Source of the DNA: Lyngbya sp. PCC 8106
GTDB lineage: Bacteria > Cyanobacteriota > Cyanobacteriia > Cyanobacteriales > Microcoleaceae
Direction: 5' to 3'
Length of the DNA: 64,000 bases
Assembly (NCBI RefSeq): GCF_000169095.1
Contig: NZ_AAVU01000032.1
Coordinates: forward strand, 19,281 to 83,280
The notes beneath the pieces are model-generated. The model saw nothing but the letters and a program-made list of their open reading frames with translations. It had not been told where the DNA came from and ran no database searches. The first letter of the stretch is position 1; each line of letters begins with the position of its first letter. Below are positions 1 through 8,963 of this stretch, one piece after another. The translations under genes and the position numbers were made by a program.

Positions 1-450
1 GTAGACTATGGGTTTACCAGTCGTCATAAACATCCCTATGAACGATCTTTTTGCTTTCAAAATGAGATTGCTGTTTTGATGGGATGGCCGATGAAGGTCG
101 AAACAATTATCATGGATATTGATAATCTACGTCGTTCGGCTGAGAACTATAATTTACTGCATAAATATCATGGAAATCCAGATAATATTGATAATGATTG
201 TTATCTAAGAATTGGAATTTTAAACTCTACTATTTCAGCCGAAAAAAGTCAAGAAGTTGAGCAAAAAATCCAGGAATACTTGAGAATGCGATCGCCTTTA
301 GAGTTGGCTCTCAGTTTAGAGGATTTGAGTTTTGTGCAGTATAATGATTATACCCTACCTTTGGCAACAACACAAGTCATTCCCCTCCAAGATGCCACCC
401 CTAAAAAATTGGAAATACTTTATCCAATTGCTATTGAGAACAATACCTAA
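1..450 (+). CDS. 3' end of an unidentified protein (partial)
   Basis: The reading frame is open from the first base of the window, so this is the last 149 codons of a longer gene whose start lies outside. The ATG at 76 is internal to the open frame and is not a convincing start. The visible part is soluble, with no membrane segment or signal peptide; it is charged and ends in ENNT. Its stop overlaps by a few bases the stop of the convergent amidohydrolase gene. I do not recognise the family and assign no function. Confidence 0.6.
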   Translation, partial: VDYGFTSRHKHPYERSFCFQNEIAVLMGWPMKVETIIMDIDNLRRSAENYNLLHKYHGNPDNIDNDCYLRIGILNSTISAEKSQEVEQKIQEYLRMRSPLELALSLEDLSFVQYNDYTLPLATTQVIPLQDATPKKLEILYPIAIENNT

Positions 451-1604
451 TCTAACTTCTGAGCGTTGAAGTTGAAATACAGTCCTCTGGCATTTTCAGA
501 TAACATTCTTCGAGCAATATCTTCCGCTTCACTAACAGTTAAATCTCCATCTTTAATACTTTCTTCGAGAACTTGTTTTAAGATTTCTCGTCCCCATTTT
601 GCACCCAAATAATAGAGTTCAGGAATATTATGAGCATCAGAAGAATACATTAACTTTGTTGTCGGAGAAAGTTCGAGTAATTGTCGCAAAGTTGAACGCA
701 TCCCCATCACGCTTAAAAACGGCACCGCTAAACCAAAATCCAGGTAAACTTGGGGATAAACTGAGGCGAGATATCCGGCTTCTCGGGTATAAGGATAAGA
801 CGCATGAAGTAAAATAATGGGAGCATCACGCCAACGTTTTTCTTCGAGTAAAGGACGCAACAGCACAGGATTTCCGACAAATAAATCTAGGTCTGGATCA
901 CCAAAACCTGTATGAAATTGCACAGGAAGTTTATGTTTAGCGGCGACTTCTAAGGCTTGAGTAATCAAAAAATCAATTAAGGGTTTATCCACTAAGCGAA
1001 TCAGAGATTGATCGGCTGCCTTTTTGAGTAAAATAAAACGGGAACGCGCAAAATCAATCGGAGTGATTTGAATATCTAAACCTGTACGATAAGCCGCAAT
1101 ACTTTTCAAGGCAATGACTTCTTTAGGTGGTGGATCAATGGCTTGTAAAAACAGTTCTAAAAAAGTCTCAAACTTAGACGTTTGACTGAATATATTTTCG
1201 GCTAACTCCTCTAATCTTAAAATTTTTTGGGTGGGAATAAATTGTTGATGCCATGTCCAGGGTAAAATTTTGTCTGCTAAAAATCCACCATCGAGGAATA
1301 AGGCTTCTAAATTAGCAGCGTTTAAACAATGTTGAGTGAGTTTTTCTAAACCTAAATTCTGACGACAAGTTAAAATAGCGGTTTCTGTGGGTTCACAGTC
1401 TAAGAGTTGAGCAATATCACGAATACTGCGTCGATAAAACAAACTATGACGTGCATGATGCTCGAGAATATCGGGATCATATCCTTCTGTAAATGCAGCC
1501 ACATAGGGCAAGTTTAAAGACGATTCTGCCGTTAATAAATTGTGAGCGTGATGGTCAATGACGGGGATATCCCAAAGATTCATCATGGCAAATTTCAGGG
1601 TCAA
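447..1604 (-). CDS. Amidohydrolase-2 family metal-dependent hydrolase (FluG N-terminal-like)
   Basis: A 385-residue TIM-barrel amidohydrolase. Visible motifs are the metal-binding HxH near the N-terminus (VIDHHAH), a His on a central strand (VQFHTGFG), a second His in IILLHASYPY and a late Asp in MYSSDAHN, as in the amidohydro-rel 2 group. The gene lies 71 bases downstream of a glutamine-synthetase-like gene on the same strand. In fungal FluG and plant NodGS the same two domains are fused in one chain, so the pair probably acts together, perhaps hydrolysing or making gamma-glutamyl compounds. The substrate cannot be read from the sequence. The start could be Met7 or Met8 instead of Met1. Confidence 0.85.
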   Translation of the reverse strand: MTLKFAMMNLWDIPVIDHHAHNLLTAESSLNLPYVAAFTEGYDPDILEHHARHSLFYRRSIRDIAQLLDCEPTETAILTCRQNLGLEKLTQHCLNAANLEALFLDGGFLADKILPWTWHQQFIPTQKILRLEELAENIFSQTSKFETFLELFLQAIDPPPKEVIALKSIAAYRTGLDIQITPIDFARSRFILLKKAADQSLIRLVDKPLIDFLITQALEVAAKHKLPVQFHTGFGDPDLDLFVGNPVLLRPLLEEKRWRDAPIILLHASYPYTREAGYLASVYPQVYLDFGLAVPFLSVMGMRSTLRQLLELSPTTKLMYSSDAHNIPELYYLGAKWGREILKQVLEESIKDGDLTVSEAEDIARRMLSENARGLYFNFNAQKLD

Positions 1605-1675
1605 AGTTTAAAGGAAGGAGGTGTTGTTTGATATCCTCCCTATTCTAAGATACTCTTGATTCGGGAAAATTGTTG

Positions 1676-3037
1676 CTAGTAGCGATCAATTAATAACTTA
1701 ACTTCTTGTTCAAGTTGCCAATCTTTCATGGCATTCCACTCCGCTTGACGAACAGCTAAATAAGCCGCCGCCAAATCTGAACCCAAAGCCTCAATTAACA
1801 CTTGATTATGCTGCAATTTTTGGATGGCTTCCCCTAAATTTCTGGGTAAACGATAGATTCCTCGTTCATTCCGTTCAGATTCGCTTAAAGTCGCAGGATC
1901 AACGGTTACAGGTTCGGGTAATTCCAATTTGTGACGCACTCCATCTAATCCCGCAGCAATGATACCCGAAAGAGCAATATAAGGATTAGCCGTCGCATCC
2001 ACGGTTTTAAATTCTAGGTGAGTTGGACTAGGGAGTTCGGGGTTTTGGGGAACTCGAATGGCGGCTTCTCGGTTATCATATCCCCAACAGCAAAATGCAC
2101 CACTCCAGGTTTGAGGTTGAATACGTCGATAGGAATTTGGACTCGGAGTTGTTAATGCCATTAATGCGTCTAGATGCTTGAGTAAGCCAGCTACAAAATG
2201 ACGCGCTAGGGGGGAAAGTTTTCCGGTTTTATCGGGTAATAAATTGTTTTCTCCTTGCCACAAACTCAGATGCAAATGAGCGCCACTTCCGGCTTGATTG
2301 GGGAAGATTTTAGGTAAAAAAGAGGCATAAAGATCATGTTTTCGGGCGATGGCTTTGACAGTTTCTCGAAAGATAATCTGCTGATCGGCGGCGATCGCTG
2401 CATCAGTGTACAATATAGATATTTCTTGTTGTCCGGGGCCAGATTCAGGATAATATTGTTCTACAGAAATTCCTTGAGCAATTAAGGCTTCAGCAATTTC
2501 ATCAATCGTTTGTTGTTGTAAGTCCATTGATGAAGTTGTTGCAAAAACAGTGTCATCTGCGGGAACAATTTCACCGGATAATGATTTGAGTAAATAAAAT
2601 TCATTCTCAAAAGCGGCTTTGATTTCTAACCCCAGATCTGTCGCTGTGGCGATCGCTCGTTGGAGACAATCACGGGGACAAAAGGACCAAGGTTGTCCAT
2701 CTTTGACCATATTTCCCATGACCCGAGCGTGACCTGTGGCATAGGGTATAATCGTTAGGGTATTCCAATCGGGTACAAGGCGAATTTCTCCGACAGGCCC
2801 GAGTCCGACTCCAGAAACAGGCGCATCAAACATGACGGGAATGGCTTGTTGAGCAGCAGAAATACCAACACCATAAGTAGAATAGGTTCGGAGTCGATTA
2901 CGATGAACAGCTTTCGCTCGAATGATGTTGGCGTTATCGCACCACAGAATCCGAATAAAGCGCACCGCAGCTTGGTCAAGAGTGGAAAGAACGCGATCTT
3001 GCATCTGTTTTCTCGTAGTAGGTTGGAATGTCAACAA
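1676..3037 (-). CDS. Glutamine synthetase-like gamma-glutamyl ligase
   Basis: A 453-residue protein of the type I glutamine synthetase fold. The metal-binding AAFENEFYLL, the GPGQQEIS segment, the glutamate/ATP loop GSGAHLHLSLW and the PNSYRRIQP region are all present in the usual order. The chain is close in length to GSI, but the sequence is the divergent FluG/PuuA-like type rather than the housekeeping GlnA. It probably joins glutamate to an amine other than ammonia. It is first in a two-gene unit with the amidohydrolase and diverges from rpmF, with 80 bases between the start codons. An alternative start is Met12. Confidence 0.85.
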   Translation of the reverse strand: MLTFQPTTRKQMQDRVLSTLDQAAVRFIRILWCDNANIIRAKAVHRNRLRTYSTYGVGISAAQQAIPVMFDAPVSGVGLGPVGEIRLVPDWNTLTIIPYATGHARVMGNMVKDGQPWSFCPRDCLQRAIATATDLGLEIKAAFENEFYLLKSLSGEIVPADDTVFATTSSMDLQQQTIDEIAEALIAQGISVEQYYPESGPGQQEISILYTDAAIAADQQIIFRETVKAIARKHDLYASFLPKIFPNQAGSGAHLHLSLWQGENNLLPDKTGKLSPLARHFVAGLLKHLDALMALTTPSPNSYRRIQPQTWSGAFCCWGYDNREAAIRVPQNPELPSPTHLEFKTVDATANPYIALSGIIAAGLDGVRHKLELPEPVTVDPATLSESERNERGIYRLPRNLGEAIQKLQHNQVLIEALGSDLAAAYLAVRQAEWNAMKDWQLEQEVKLLIDRY

Positions 3038-3077
3038 GTACCGCAGTCTTTGAGCAAACGGTCTTCAAATGAGATAG

Positions 3078-3083
3078 TATAAT
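3078..3083 (+). promoter_or_regulatory. Probable -10 box of rpmF
   Basis: A perfect TATAAT lies 35 bases before the rpmF start in the divergent spacer. No good -35 box is seen at the usual spacing; TTGAGC is 22 bases away. Confidence 0.45.
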
Positions 3084-3117
3084 AGTTTGTCTTGTAACAA
3101 TAATTTGAGTAATTCTC

Positions 3118-3297
3118 ATGGCGGTTCCCAAGAAGAAAAAGTCCAGATCTAAGCGTGATATGCGGAAAGCGCATTGGAAGCGCAAAGCATCAGTAGAAGC
3201 TGAAAAAGCCCTTTCTTTGGGGAAATCAATTCTGACTGGTCGTTCTAAGAGCTTTGTCTATCCGAGTGACGAAGAAGAAGAAGACGACGAAGAATAA
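3118..3297 (+). CDS. rpmF: 50S ribosomal protein L32
   Basis: A 59-residue protein starting MAVPKKKKSRSKRDMRKAHW, which is the typical bacterial L32 start. It is short, very basic at the N-terminus and has an acidic DEEEEDDEE tail as in cyanobacterial L32. The cysteine pair found in some L32 proteins is absent, so this is the zinc-free form. It is a component of the large ribosomal subunit. It stands alone between the divergent glutamine-synthetase-like gene and the convergent queA, with a hairpin after its stop. Confidence 0.95.
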   Translation: MAVPKKKKSRSKRDMRKAHWKRKASVEAEKALSLGKSILTGRSKSFVYPSDEEEEDDEE

Positions 3298-3321
3298 GGC
3301 TATTGTACTGCTAGACGTAGG

Positions 3322-3342
3322 GGTTGGCAGCATTTGCCAGCC
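3322..3342. terminator. Hairpin between rpmF and queA
   Basis: GGTTGGCA and TGCCAGCC form an 8-pair stem (one G-T pair) around a 5-base loop. The hairpin lies between two convergent genes and may stop transcription from both sides. There is no long T run. Confidence 0.55.
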
Positions 3343-3373
3343 TCATTTGCTTTTGATCTAACATTCGCCGTCT

Positions 3374-4489
3374 TTAAGAAATTCGGGCTTCAGGCAAAAT
3401 TAACATTCCATCCCCAAAGGAATAAAAACGATAGGGATGAGTAAAGCCTTCCGCACTTTGAGCGATCGCATCTTGGTACAAGTCTAACAGTCGTGGACGA
3501 CCAATGAAAGCGGCAACTAGCATCATTAAGCTAGACCGGGGAAGGTGAAAATTAGTAATTAATCCATCAATCACCTGAAATTGATAACCGGGATAGATAA
3601 AAGCATCTGTTTTTCCACGGTAGGAAGTGAGTTTACCCTCAGCCATCGCTACTCCTTCCAAGGTTCGGACTACAGTAGTTCCGACTGCTATCACTCGCCC
3701 CCCATTGGCTTTTGTTTTTTGGATTTGTTCTACCGTTTCTGGGGAGACTTCGATCCATTCCGCGTGCATTTGATGAGTGGTAATATCTTGGACTTCTACT
3801 GGACGAAACGTTCCAACTCCGACGTGTAAGGTGACAAACGCTTTGTTAATTCCCTGATGGTGTAAGCGTTCAAAAAGTTCTTCAGTAAAGTGTAAACCCG
3901 CTGTGGGTGCTGCAACAGCCCCTGGACGTTGGGCATAAATTGTTTGATATTGTTGCGGAAAAGCTTGCGATTGGTTAACGTAGGGGGGGAAGGGTATATG
4001 ACCAAACTGATCTAATTGTTCAATTAAAGATTGTCCTTGAGGAAGATAAAACTGTAATAACCGTCCACCTGTGGTTTCATCTGTGTCTACAACAATCGCA
4101 CTCAAAGGTTGTAGAATAGAATCAGGAGCTGGGTGAAGCGGTTCAAACTCAATTTTAACACCGGGTTTGAAATATTTTCCAGGTTTAACTAAAGCTAACC
4201 AACAATTAGGTTTTTGTTCTTCAAGCAATAGGATTTCAACAGAACCCCCACTCGATTTGTGACCGTAAAGACGAGCGGGAATGACCTGAGTATTATTGAA
4301 AACCAATAAGTCATCTGACTTCAGCCAATGGGGAAGATCCCGAAAAACACGGTGATGGTGAGAAGTGAGTGAGTCAATGACCAATAAACGGGATTGATCT
4401 CGAGGAACCACCGGATTTTGGGCGATTCGTTCCTCAGGAAGTTCGTAGTCATAACCTTCTGTCGTCCAATCGAGTCTGTCTGTTTCCAT
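3374..4489 (-). CDS. queA: S-adenosylmethionine:tRNA ribosyltransferase-isomerase
   Basis: A 371-residue protein matching QueA over its whole length: YDYELPEERIAQNP at the start, VFNNTQVIPARL, GAVAAPTAGLHFT, LHVGVGTFRPV and ITNFHLPRSSLMMLVAAF. It moves the ribosyl part of SAM onto preQ1 at tRNA position 34, giving epoxyqueuosine. The family length is about 350 residues, so it is full length. It is a single gene here, convergent with rpmF. Function follows from the family with high certainty. Confidence 0.97.
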   Translation of the reverse strand: METDRLDWTTEGYDYELPEERIAQNPVVPRDQSRLLVIDSLTSHHHRVFRDLPHWLKSDDLLVFNNTQVIPARLYGHKSSGGSVEILLLEEQKPNCWLALVKPGKYFKPGVKIEFEPLHPAPDSILQPLSAIVVDTDETTGGRLLQFYLPQGQSLIEQLDQFGHIPFPPYVNQSQAFPQQYQTIYAQRPGAVAAPTAGLHFTEELFERLHHQGINKAFVTLHVGVGTFRPVEVQDITTHQMHAEWIEVSPETVEQIQKTKANGGRVIAVGTTVVRTLEGVAMAEGKLTSYRGKTDAFIYPGYQFQVIDGLITNFHLPRSSLMMLVAAFIGRPRLLDLYQDAIAQSAEGFTHPYRFYSFGDGMLILPEARIS

Positions 4490-4726
4490 AGTGTTAGGAA
4501 GTCGGTCGAAAATTTGTTACCCCATTCAAAATCACTTTGGGTAGGATCCCCCATCTTAAATCGGGTGCTTTTCCCCTGGCAAGAATAAGTTAATCTTGCG
4601 ACCATATAAGTATAAAGCAGTAATAACGATAGAAGCACAGAACCCGCCCTGTTTGCTCCGAATTGTAGCTCTTGGAAAACCAAGTCAAGCGATTAAATGG
4701 CGGGTGGATTATGCGGGAGAAGATTG

Positions 4727-5116
4727 ATGGAATACCTTTACTACATTGCCAATACCAGCCTGACCCTGAGAGTTGTGGATCATTTATGTAATCATACTCA
4801 ACTCCCTGTTCGGCTAGTTACAGTAATCCACCAAATTGATGGATGGATTGTCAAAGTCAAAATGAGTCAGTCTCTAACGGCTAAACAGCATGGAGATTTT
4901 AGAGCGTTTATGAGTGAGTTGGGAATCCCTTACGAACCCAATATTCGCATTAAAATGGCATTGTGGGGCTTAGAAACCGGACAGTCTCCCTTGAGTGTGA
5001 TGCGTCGCTATCAAGTGGCTGTGGTGTCTCATGGCAAACCGAATCGAGAAGATATTGAAGCTTTCCGAACTCAGTTTGTTCAAGGTCTAGGTTATTGTCC
5101 TGAAGCTCTGGCTTAG
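4727..5116 (+). CDS. Conserved cyanobacterial protein of unknown function
   Basis: About 129 residues starting MEYLYYIANTS. This ATG is preferred to the one ten codons upstream because a GGGAGA sits just before it. The protein is soluble with mixed alpha/beta character and has no membrane segment or known catalytic motif. It is convergent with yraN, whose stop lies only 36 bases away. I do not recognise a family and infer no function. Confidence 0.7.
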   Translation: MEYLYYIANTSLTLRVVDHLCNHTQLPVRLVTVIHQIDGWIVKVKMSQSLTAKQHGDFRAFMSELGIPYEPNIRIKMALWGLETGQSPLSVMRRYQVAVVSHGKPNREDIEAFRTQFVQGLGYCPEALA

Positions 5117-5152
5117 GGCTGTTGTTCAGTACAGTTTCCACTTGGGCAGTCG

Positions 5153-5683
5153 CTAGCTGTCATCTCCAAATGCTGATTGAATATAGTTTTGAATGATAAG
5201 TTGATAGCCTCTAAATTCTATAGGTTGGCTGAGAGTTAGGGTTGGAAATGATGGCTTCTGAGCCATTGTTTTAGAATCAGAGTTAAAATTAAAAGCTAAA
5301 GAGCGATCGCATCGAACTAAAGCGACATCAAACCGACACGGGGAGTCAGCAAGTTCGGGGTGGTCGCTTAAAAATATTTGTGCTGATTTAATCAGTTTTG
5401 TTTGTTTGCTTGGGGTAATGGCTAAAAGACCATCCGAATCCCAATTGCGTTTGCTGCGGGTTTTCACTTCTACAAAAATCACAGTTGAGTCTAATTTTGA
5501 TTGGACTTTTGGATCTTTGACTTCTCGCGCAATTAAGTCAATTTCTCCCCACCGACAGCGATACTGATGAAAGAGGATCTCCCAACCTTGTTGTTTTAAC
5601 CAGGCTTGTACGAGTTGTTCTCCCAAAGTCCCAATTTTTTGAGATTGGCTAGAAGAATTACGGCTCGAAAAGGGAATAGTCAC
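5153..5683 (-). CDS. yraN: YraN / UPF0102 family nuclease-fold protein
   Basis: A 176-residue protein with the UPF0102 pattern: GTLGEQLVQAWLKQQGW near the start, the acidic core RWGEIDLIARE and the IFVEVKTRS strand, which together give the E-D-ExK set of a restriction-endonuclease-like fold. The usual length is about 120 residues; the extra part is an insertion around KVQSKLDS and a C-terminal tail. The function of the family is not settled; a role in nucleic acid processing is inferred from the fold. Confidence 0.9.
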   Translation of the reverse strand: MTIPFSSRNSSSQSQKIGTLGEQLVQAWLKQQGWEILFHQYRCRWGEIDLIAREVKDPKVQSKLDSTVIFVEVKTRSKRNWDSDGLLAITPSKQTKLIKSAQIFLSDHPELADSPCRFDVALVRCDRSLAFNFNSDSKTMAQKPSFPTLTLSQPIEFRGYQLIIQNYIQSAFGDDS

Positions 5684-5730
5684 GGTAGGATAAAGGTTGA
5701 CTTCAAATTTGTTGGTTTACTTGATTAATA

Positions 5731-6267
5731 GTGATGGGACTCTTACCTCGAAAGAGTTGGGATATCAATAGTAATATGTTCTCACGATTTCAAAGGATTA
5801 GTTTAGCGATTCTCGTTGGACTTTGGCTGATTCTAACTGGAATGACGGCTCAAAGTGCAGAGGCGGAAAACTACGAGAAGCAAACCCTGATAGAGGCTGA
5901 TTTTTCTGGACAGGTTCTCACAGACTCTGAGTTTGACTTTGCTAACCTACGAGACAGCAACTTCAGTCATAGTAACTTGCGGGGTGTAAGTTTGTTTGGC
6001 GCGAAGCTACAACGAACCAATTTTGAAGCGGCGGATCTCAGCTATGCCACTTTAGATACTGCTCGCTTAAATAGAGCAAACCTCACTAACGCTATTCTTG
6101 AAGGGGCTTTTGCCTATAATACTGATTTTTCTGATGCGATGATCGCCGGGGCTGATTTCACCGATGTTTTATTGCGTCGAGATATGCAAGAAAAGCTTTG
6201 TGCCTTGGCTGAGGGAACTAACCCAGTGACGGGGCGTGATACTCGCGATACGCTCTATTGTCAGTAA
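5731..6267 (+). CDS. Exported pentapeptide-repeat protein
   Basis: The chain has a signal peptide (FQRISLAILVGLWLILTG, cleavage probably after AQSAEA) followed by tandem A(D/N)Lxx pentapeptides such as ANLRDSNFSHSNLRGVSLFG and ADLSYATLDTARLNRANL. It ends with a cysteine-containing tail, LCALAEGTNPVTGRDTR. This matches the small thylakoid-lumen or periplasmic pentapeptide proteins of cyanobacteria. A later start at 5776 (MFSRFQ) gives a more normal signal peptide and may be the real one. No ligand or partner can be named. A terminator follows. Confidence 0.85.
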   Translation: MMGLLPRKSWDINSNMFSRFQRISLAILVGLWLILTGMTAQSAEAENYEKQTLIEADFSGQVLTDSEFDFANLRDSNFSHSNLRGVSLFGAKLQRTNFEAADLSYATLDTARLNRANLTNAILEGAFAYNTDFSDAMIAGADFTDVLLRRDMQEKLCALAEGTNPVTGRDTRDTLYCQ

Positions 6268-6313
6268 ATGGCGCTGGCGAGCCTCGAAAGCTTCTAGATT
6301 TAAGTTCAATGCT

Positions 6314-6346
6314 TCACCCTTGCTGATGGCGGGGTGTCTTTTTTTT
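6314..6346 (+). terminator. Rho-independent terminator after the pentapeptide gene
   Basis: A short CACCC/GGGTG stem is followed by a run of eight T, 47 bases after the stop codon. Confidence 0.6.
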
Positions 6347-6473
6347 CGTTCTGTGGCTCGGACTCTGCGGTTAATAGTAAACTTTCCTGATAAAAATAGA
6401 TTTCCTGTGATACAATCATTTGTCGAATCTTAAACTTAAGAATTAGTTGCATTAACAGCTTAAGTCTATGTAC

Positions 6474-6487
6474 AGAGTCTAGACTCT
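6474..6487. promoter_or_regulatory. 14-bp perfect palindrome upstream of futA
   Basis: AGAGTCT-AGACTCT is a perfect palindrome 42 bases before the futA start. It could be a dimeric repressor site or a leader hairpin. It does not look like a classical Fur box (GATAATGATAATC type). Confidence 0.3.
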
Positions 6488-6528
6488 TAAAGCTCTGTAA
6501 GTCTTTTATATCAAGGAATAAGGCCGCA

Positions 6529-7581
6529 ATGAGTAAAATTACACGACGGATATTTTTAGCAAGTGGAACTGCTTTTGCTACAGTAACATTAGGAGAACTT
6601 CTCAATAAGAGGGGTAGTTTTGCCGACCCGGGAACGATTAACCTGTATTCATCCCGACATTATGATACAGATAATCAACTCTATAATGGCTTCACACAAA
6701 AGACTGGGATTAAGGTTAATCTGGTCGAAGGGGATGCAGCCCAATTAATTGAACGGATTAAGAGCGAGGGCGCCAATAGCCCAGCAGATGTTCTGATTAC
6801 CGTTGATGCTGGGAATCTCTGGAGAGCGCAACAGGAAGGCATATTTCAGCCTGTTTCTTCTTCGGTTTTAAATAATGCGATTCCTGCAAATTTACGAGAT
6901 CCAGAAAATCGATGGTTTGGTCTATCCAAACGGGCGAGAGTGATCATGTACAATAAAAACAATGTGAATCCGGCTCAACTGTCTAGCTACGAAGATTTAG
7001 CTGACCCTAAATGGAAAGGAAAGGTAGTGATTCGCTCGTCTAATAATATTTACAATCAATCTTTAGTCGCATCGCTTTTAGAAGTTCATGGTGCCGCAGA
7101 TACTGAAAAATGGGCTAAGGGTTTTGTGTCAAACTTTGCTCGTCCCCCAGAAGGAAATGATACGGCTCAAATTAAAGCGGTGGCTGCGGGTGTCGGCGAT
7201 GTTGGCATTGCAAATAGTTATTATTTGGCTCGTTTAGCGAGTTCTAATGATCCTGAAGATAAAGCCGTGGTTCAAAAGGTGGGGATGTTTTTCCCCAATC
7301 AACGAGAACGAGGAACTCACGTGAATATTAGTGGTGCCGGAGTTGTTAAATCAGCACCCAACAAAGCAGGGGCGGTTAAGTTTTTAGAGTATTTGGTGAG
7401 TCCAGAAGCTCAAAAAATATTTGCTCAAGGAAATTATGAATATCCTGTTGTTAGTGGCGTTCCGGTTTCACCTGCTTTAGCTCAATATGGAACGTTCAAA
7501 AATGACTCTATGAATGTTGCTGCTTATGGTCAGAATAATGCTGAAGCTATTCGGTTGATGGATAGGGCGGGTTGGAAATAA
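6529..7581 (+). CDS. futA: Periplasmic Fe(III)-binding protein of an ABC transporter
   Basis: A 350-residue protein with a twin-arginine type leader (TRRIFLASG) and the fold of bacterial ferric-binding proteins. Features are INLYSSRHYDTD at the mature start, SPADVLITVDAGNLWRA, LADPKWKGKVVIR and GVGDVGIANSYYLARL, which supplies the paired tyrosines that hold iron. The length matches FutA1/FutA2/IdiA of cyanobacteria. It captures iron for FutB/FutC, which are not in this window. Met1 follows an AAGGAATAAGG sequence, a plausible ribosome site. A role in intracellular iron protection (FutA1-like) is possible instead of import. Confidence 0.92.
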   Translation: MSKITRRIFLASGTAFATVTLGELLNKRGSFADPGTINLYSSRHYDTDNQLYNGFTQKTGIKVNLVEGDAAQLIERIKSEGANSPADVLITVDAGNLWRAQQEGIFQPVSSSVLNNAIPANLRDPENRWFGLSKRARVIMYNKNNVNPAQLSSYEDLADPKWKGKVVIRSSNNIYNQSLVASLLEVHGAADTEKWAKGFVSNFARPPEGNDTAQIKAVAAGVGDVGIANSYYLARLASSNDPEDKAVVQKVGMFFPNQRERGTHVNISGAGVVKSAPNKAGAVKFLEYLVSPEAQKIFAQGNYEYPVVSGVPVSPALAQYGTFKNDSMNVAAYGQNNAEAIRLMDRAGWK

Positions 7582-7729
7582 TCTGACTTTCTAGCATTTC
7601 TGAAGAAAAACACTGGGGATAACCTAAAATCTAAATGGCTTTTTGGGTTATTCCCTAAACTCATGACGACTTGATGTATGAGTTAACCATTGTCTAGAAT
7701 CAAGCTCAACTGAGAGTCAAGAAATCCGA

Positions 7730-7903
7730 CTAATTTACTTCTTGGGAAATTAATTCAGATGAATTAAATGAGGGTGAAAGAGCAGTTAAATCTTCTGCTT
7801 GCTGACGTTTGCGCTGAGTGGCAGCTAAAATCAGGGGTAAAACTAGACAGATCATGCCGTTAACAAAAGCGAGCAATAAACCTGATAATAAACCTGTATC
7901 CAT
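7730..7903 (-). CDS. Small single-span membrane protein
   Basis: A 57-residue frame starting MDTGLLSGLLLAFVNGMICL. It has one strong hydrophobic segment (residues 4-27), then a basic stretch QRKRQQ, then a polar tail ending SQEVN. The composition suggests one transmembrane helix with a cytosolic basic side. It lies alone between futA and the hydrolase gene. I do not recognise the family. The clean membrane-protein pattern supports a real gene, but there is no direct proof. Confidence 0.5.
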   Translation of the reverse strand: MDTGLLSGLLLAFVNGMICLVLPLILAATQRKRQQAEDLTALSPSFNSSELISQEVN

Positions 7904-8026
7904 AATTGTACCTGATTAGTTTAGACTATTAATTGTAATTCATTTTAGCTAAAATTACAAACAATAGAGCGATTTATTTCAGGTTTTAAAATATAAATTT
8001 TTTGTAGGACTGATAAGCAAACTTAA

Positions 8027-8926
8027 TTAACACTGTTCTAGAAACTGCTGCAAAGCCTCGCGATATCGAGAACCTCCGGTTTGACGAACATCATTATGAC
8101 CCGCACCGGGTATAATTAAAAGTTGTTTGGGTTCAGTGGCACTGGCAAATAAATCATGGCTCATTTCGACTGGAACAATGCGATCATTGGTGCCGTGAGT
8201 AAACAAAATCGGCATTGTTAGCTGAGAAACTTTGGCTATCGAGTTAAAAGTTTGAGTTAACAAAAGATCGATTGGGAACATCCAATATATTTTTTTAAAA
8301 TCAACCATCTTCCGAATTGAAGTAAAAGAACTTTCAATAATTAATCCTGCTATTTCTGGATGTTTAGAAGCCAAATCAATAGCAATAGCGCCCCCAAGAG
8401 AATGACCAAAAACAAAAACATTATGAGGATCAATACCCCGTTCATTGATTAAGTAAGTCCAAGCGGCTTCGACATCTTGATAAACTGTTGTCTCTGAGGG
8501 GATACGTTTTGTGCTGCGTCCATATCCTCGATAATCAATTAAAAACACGGATAAACCCATCTGATGAAATTGTTGAGCATAATCTAAATTTGCACTGATA
8601 TTGCTGCCATTTCCATGACAATCTAGAACCACTCGTTCTTCTTTTAAGGAGGTAGAATTAGAAGGAATCCACCATCCATGAATCTGTTCTTGTTTCCCCT
8701 TTGTTGTGGTTATCGGTAGCCAAACTTCTTGATAAGATAAATTAAATTCCTCTGGTGTCGCTTTGATTTTTCTAGAGGGGAAAAAAATAAATTGACTTTG
8801 AGCGAAGCGAAGAATAAGACAAGCAACGGTGTAAGCGAGTGCAGATCCTATAGCTAAAATGAGTTCCAGTCGTCCTAAAATAATTGGAGTTGTGTCTGCC
8901 ATACAAGCTAATTTTGCAAATCTCAT
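8027..8926 (-). CDS. Alpha/beta hydrolase, membrane anchored
   Basis: An N-terminal hydrophobic helix (IILGRLELILAIGSALAYTV) is followed by a serine-hydrolase domain. Motifs are LDCHGNGSN (oxyanion region), the nucleophile elbow GHSLGG, the acid in THGTNDRIVP and the catalytic His in IPGAGHND. The domain resembles the ABHD13/Bem46 group, often annotated as esterase or peptidase-like. The start is uncertain: ATG at 8926 or ATG at 8902 (MADTTPII) are both possible, as is a TTG one codon earlier. Substrate unknown. Confidence 0.88.
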   Translation of the reverse strand: MRFAKLACMADTTPIILGRLELILAIGSALAYTVACLILRFAQSQFIFFPSRKIKATPEEFNLSYQEVWLPITTTKGKQEQIHGWWIPSNSTSLKEERVVLDCHGNGSNISANLDYAQQFHQMGLSVFLIDYRGYGRSTKRIPSETTVYQDVEAAWTYLINERGIDPHNVFVFGHSLGGAIAIDLASKHPEIAGLIIESSFTSIRKMVDFKKIYWMFPIDLLLTQTFNSIAKVSQLTMPILFTHGTNDRIVPVEMSHDLFASATEPKQLLIIPGAGHNDVRQTGGSRYREALQQFLEQC

Positions 8927-8963
8927 CAAACCGTCTACAATTATAAACGTATTTGTAAATCAA

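Noticed and set aside
2846..3185. Short frames around the glutamine-synthetase-like start and rpmF
   Set aside because: They are antisense to two well-supported genes.
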